DNA of 64,000 nucleotides, from positions 3,162,001 through 3,226,000 of the forward strand of contig CM071591.1 of assembly GCA_036429605.1 (NCBI GenBank). The letters run 5' to 3'. The stretch is from Cladobotryum mycophilum. Its lineage: Eukaryota > Ascomycota > Sordariomycetes > Hypocreales > Hypocreaceae. Shown one piece after another: positions 60,355 through 64,000 of the stretch. Within the stretch, counting starts at the first letter, position 1. The number at the start of each line of letters is the position of its first letter. A model generated the notes under the pieces. It searched no databases, was not told the origin of the DNA, and saw only the letters and a list, made by a program, of their open reading frames with translations. The translations under genes were made by a program, and so were the position numbers.

Positions 60355-63029
60355 ATGAATATTAATAGTTGCCAAACTTTCGGGCATCTGGATGGAGTTA
60401 TAAATATGGCACGACCTCTACTCGGCCATCTCCGACAGATGCTACTATTGCCTAGTACCCCTTCTCAGGATACAATGGCATTCAAGCAGCGAGACGGTCG
60501 ACCGGAATTTATTTCCTTCCTTGCCCCCTATTTGTGTTTGCCCACTACAGACTCCTTTTCTTACCTTGGAGAATGTTCTTTCTACGAGTTTCCCAAACAT
60601 AGGGGATGGATGCTCCACTACCATGAAAGTCACGACATCCCTAAAGACGTGCGTCCATATCGAGACCGTCTCCCGCGAATCCCGCAGGACTTGGTGCAAT
60701 CGCGCCCTTATTCGGCCCTGACTCTACAATGTTATCGCATCGAAAGCGGCGGCAATATGGCTCCCTTGCAAGATGAGATTAGCTTTTTGCAAGAATGGCC
60801 CTTCTTCAGTGTACTGTTTAATGTCTCGAGCATTTGCGGGCTAAGCATCGACATTGCAAAGGAGTTTCTTGTGGAGGCTGATACACCTGGCCACAAATTG
60901 CATGTCTCCACGGCTGCTTTGAACGGACTCGAGCATAGATGGCTCGAAAGTGCGCGTTCACAAGTATCTACGGAGGAATTCCAATCGCGGATGCACCAAC
61001 TCCGTTTACTGGTCAACTACATCGCCTCTTTTTATTACTCCAGCGATGACCATGGCGGCATAGATGCAAGAGGCATGCTTAATTATCCACAGTACAAGAT
61101 TCTATTAACCATTCAGACCATCCTGCGTGTGGTGGTCAGGACATTGAAAGCCTCTGGTGTCTTCAGTGATGAAGAGGTGCGAGCCTTGGGATTTTCGGCC
61201 CTATATCTACCATTCAGTGCCGAAGATCTTTGCGATGTCGCTAGGACGGAACTGTTACAGCAGGGCTGGTGCCAAAGTGAAGTGGCGATGCTAAGCACAA
61301 TTACCCGTGAGCAGGGAGAATATCTCTTCTTTGCGACTCCACTCGACAGGCCAAGGACAACCCATGACGGTTGCAGTATTGTCCGATGCCTTACAAGCAA
61401 AATTGACGAGACTACATACCAGACGGCCCATGTTACCGCAGAGTGTACATGCTCTCATACTAAGGTCAATGTTGATGATCTGGTGACGGTCTTGGAAAAG
61501 GGTGAAATCCCTATTGTGTTAATTTCCGATGACCTGGAACTATCCATCGTCAGTGGCTGTCCTTTTATTGCAATATCACACGTTTGTGAGTTTCTCTATT
61601 TGATCTTGAGTTTGCACATATAATTCCACTCATTAACTCAAGAGAAAGGGTCACACGGTTTGGGCAATCCATTTCAGAATAGTCTTCCGATTTGTCAAAT
61701 CCGGCGGCTCCGGGATCACGTCTCGCATCTCTGTATCAACTATCCAGAGCTCAACATTGCCACCGAAAATAACTCGTACGCCGTATGGATAGATACGCTT
61801 TGTATCCCAGTGGCACGCCACCTGGCATCCTATCGCACCAAAGCGATACACCTATTGGGTCGCACGTTTACCGATACTACGGTTCTCGTTCTCGATCGTG
61901 AGCTCGAAGCTTTGGACTCGCGGCAGACCTCGGTTCTCGAACAAAGCCTTCGAATCTGCTGCAGCGGCTGGATGCGACGCCTGTGGACCCTTCAAGAAGG
62001 AATGCTCTCGGGTGAGCTGTTCATTCAATTGAATCATGTTGCCGTGCGCTTGACTCGGCCTTTGCAAATCAATCTGGACGACGGCCCAATGTTTGATCAG
62101 ACGAGCAATGGTTTCTTGACGTATGAAGCTCTCAAGGACACTCTAACCCACGCATACCTACCGTTCCCGGTCTTCGCGTTCCCCCAAATACTCATAACCG
62201 AATCAGAATTAGATATAAGCATTTAATCTCAGCGATGCAGTACAGGCTCACGAGTAAAATGCAAGACGAGCCACTTATCCTGGCAACGTTGATGGGACTT
62301 GATGTCGGTGAAATCCTTGCTGCACCAGACAGAATGGCCCAGTTCCATATCCTCATGAGAAAGCTGCCTGCTGATCTCATCTTTGTTGATCTCCACGGAA
62401 AGACTCTCCAACATCCGCCGTTCCAGTGGGCTCCATCCACACTTTTGGAGAGCGAAATACAGGATTTTGCCAAGTATACCGAGTACCCGCTCGCCGAATG
62501 CGACGAGGACGGTTTGCATGTCGTCTACGGTGGATTCATCTTCACCACGGATGTCGTTGAAGGGGAAAAGAGGCCTTCTGGTTTGGTGCAAAAGGTGTTC
62601 TCTATCCGTGACAGGAGACAGGGCAATCGGTATCGATTAACGCTCAAACAAAAGTCTGCTGGATCAGTCGAATGGCCCCAGCAGCCAGCTTTGATAGTCA
62701 ACCGTGACGTTGCTTTACTCGTAGATATTATAGAAGATGACTGGGTCCAAAACGAGGGAAGCTATGCAGTACAAGGCGAGGCGACTGTCACTGTGGTGGC
62801 ATATGCTGAGTTTGAAAGTTTAGATGGTGATAAACGCCTAGCAGAAGACGAGATTCCTGAGTTTGAAGGCGATTTCTTACGATCGTGGCGAAGTTGGTGT
62901 ATAACACGAAAGGCGGCTTCGAATAAGGGTTATAAAACTCCCATGAGGCCAAGGACACACATGTACTTTGGGAACCAACCAAAGGCTCCTGACGGATATT
63001 GTTGGATTGATCATGAGTTTCTATCCTAA
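60355..63029 (+). CDS. HET-domain protein E (appears intact)
   Basis: Predicted heterokaryon-incompatibility-type protein of 839 aa. Exons 60355-61585, 61649-62120 and 62213-63029 join in frame through GT-AG introns of 63 and 92 nt. The N-terminal 390 residues form a large unfamiliar region (FLAPYLCLPTTDSFSYLGEC, PFSAEDLCDVARTELLQQGW, MLSTITREQGEYLFFAT). The HET domain starts near residue 400: FIAISHVWSHGLG spans the first intron, then SYAVWIDTLCIPVARH, TTVLVLDRELEAL and SGWMRRLWTLQEGMLSGELF, then SKMQDEPLILATLMGLDVGE. The tail is Glu/Asp-rich and ends at 63029. The second intron is needed: without it the frame would stop at 62224. The donor GTATGA and acceptor TTAG restore FLTYKHLISAMQYRL. 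It is a paralogue of D, divergently transcribed. The start could also be the ATG at 60406. Confidence 0.8.
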
Positions 63030-63823
63030 TTCGATAGAAATTAAATGATGACGCGGAGTGTATAGGGTAGCTAATAGTACAAGGTGGCCAAATGTAAGAC
63101 CTGCAACATTTCTGTCTGTGCCCATAATCAGTATATGATGAGAAAAAGGCAAGAGCAGTTATTAGAGAGTATCATCTCTATGAAAAGCGTAATATTGAGT
63201 AAAATATTCATTTATTAAGCTTTGCGAGACACCTAAAGACTTTTGGCGCATCATAAGTCAGGTCTGTGCATCTCCCGGCGTGTGACTCACATCTATCAAG
63301 ACTCTGCGTCATTCTTCCTGGTAAATGCAACTGCAGCTACTCAGCTGGCAACTAAAAGAAGCGAATGAAACATGAGCCGTCCAGGGCGACCATCTATGAG
63401 ATCCATAAACTACCTAGTAAGCCTTCTGTCCGAGTCATATCAGGGGCTTATGAAGAGCCAATTGTCTATCACGAAAAGAGTACTCAGTACCCTTGGGATA
63501 GTAGCTATTCTGAGGATCTGAGAAGCTCTATAGCTTGTATCTTTGACCTACCTAGACAATTACGCGTTACGTAGGTGTGAATTTTTACGCTAGCAGGTGT
63601 TGCCATGCAGGGGCGATCAACATTCATCCCTTCCCCATTTCAACCTACACGTAAACTCTACCAGATTAACATAAAAGCTGTAAAGTTGTCTCCTCAAGAA
63701 CTCATACAACACTCAGTCATCAGATAATACCAAGGCCAATCAATTGAGATATCCCATTTTCATCATATACAACCGCTACCACTGCGACAACACCCCCCGC
63801 ATCTCAACCACAAAACAGCAAAG
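63030..63823. other. Spacer between HET gene E and the last gene
   Basis: About 800 bp holding the 3' flank of HET gene E and the promoter of the partial gene. A 69-codon frame (63365-63574) is seen but has no supporting features. Confidence 0.5.
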
Positions 63824-64000
63824 ATGACGTCCATGGCTGCTGAATCCGTGGCTACCATCCTCTGCACCTCCAAGCAGACTCGTTTCCATATTGATAGCGC
63901 AAATTTCCGCGAGGTGAGTTGTTAATTTGACTCCCCTCATCAATTGACGTGGGCTCATTCATTATCACCATTATAAGCTCGATATCGATGGTGTTACTAT
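63824..64000 (+). CDS. 5' end of a gene, possibly an ABC-F family ATPase (partial)
   Basis: Exon 1 (63824-63913) starts MTSMAAESVATILC and continues TSKQTRFHIDSANFRE; a 64-nt GT-AG intron leads to exon 2 at 63978 (LDIDGVTI), which runs off the window. The pattern of a short leader ending in TSKQTRFH followed by a strand such as LDIDGVTI recalls the N-terminus of a fungal cytosolic ABC-F ATPase, a guess made from memory on fewer than 40 residues. The pyrimidine-rich leader and ATG context look normal for a fungal start. Confidence 0.55.

Noticed and set aside
62121..62226. Apparent frameshift in HET gene E near 62224
   Set aside because: A 92-nt intron (62121-62212) with a good GTATGA donor and TTAG acceptor restores the frame, so no lesion is needed.
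63365..63574. 69-codon plus-strand frame
   Set aside because: Short, no conserved features, and placed in the spacer before the next gene.

Overview
The window is nuclear DNA of a filamentous ascomycete, most likely a sordariomycete of the order Hypocreales. The reasons are short GT-AG introns of 50-200 nt, a Cre1-type carbon catabolite repressor that begins MQRTQSAVDF, a VIB-1-type NDT80/PhoG regulator, and several HET-domain genes. I did not recognise any tRNA, rRNA, CRISPR array or intact transposon. The genus cannot be settled from the sequence alone.

Region 1 (1-38.2 kb) carries widely spaced housekeeping and regulatory genes, all of which read intact: the carbon catabolite repressor creA/cre1 (minus, 5224-6453), a small VOC/glyoxalase-fold protein (13055-13453), a Rad55-like RecA-family recombination protein with six exons (14918-16570), an unrecognised 169-aa protein (minus, 19709-20218), the mitochondrial translocase subunit Tim21 (minus) head-to-head with the ArfGAP Glo3 (plus), a nitronate monooxygenase (minus) head-to-head with a mitochondrial-type HPPK-DHPS folate enzyme (plus), and the NDT80/PhoG regulator vib-1 (minus, 36397 to about 38155 or beyond). 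The spacers are long (up to 6.6 kb), rich in microsatellites and homopolymers, and hold no convincing genes.

Region 2 (38.2-47.9 kb) is a gene desert of nearly 10 kb. Its only coding-like trace is a possible broken gene at 45.1-45.5 kb.

Region 3 (47.9-63.0 kb) is an accessory block: one leucine-rich-repeat-like gene, four HET-domain genes (the class behind fungal vegetative incompatibility) and one multi-pass membrane protein gene. Five of these six genes carry a frameshift or in-frame stop inside coding sequence that otherwise reads well. Only the last HET gene (60355-63029) can be spliced into a complete 839-codon frame. Three lesions are one-base losses in C runs, although equally long C runs in region-1 genes are in frame. 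The stops can be explained by C-to-T change at CpA, as expected of RIP. The simplest reading is a decaying, rapidly evolving allorecognition cluster; local assembly error is the main alternative.

Region 4 (63.8-64.0 kb) holds the 5' end of another gene, possibly an ABC-F ATPase, cut by the window edge.

Functionally, VIB-1 homologues are known activators of HET-domain genes and also act upstream of cre-1 in Neurospora, so the window puts two interacting regulators and a set of likely targets of one of them on one 60-kb stretch. Whether this linkage means anything is inference.
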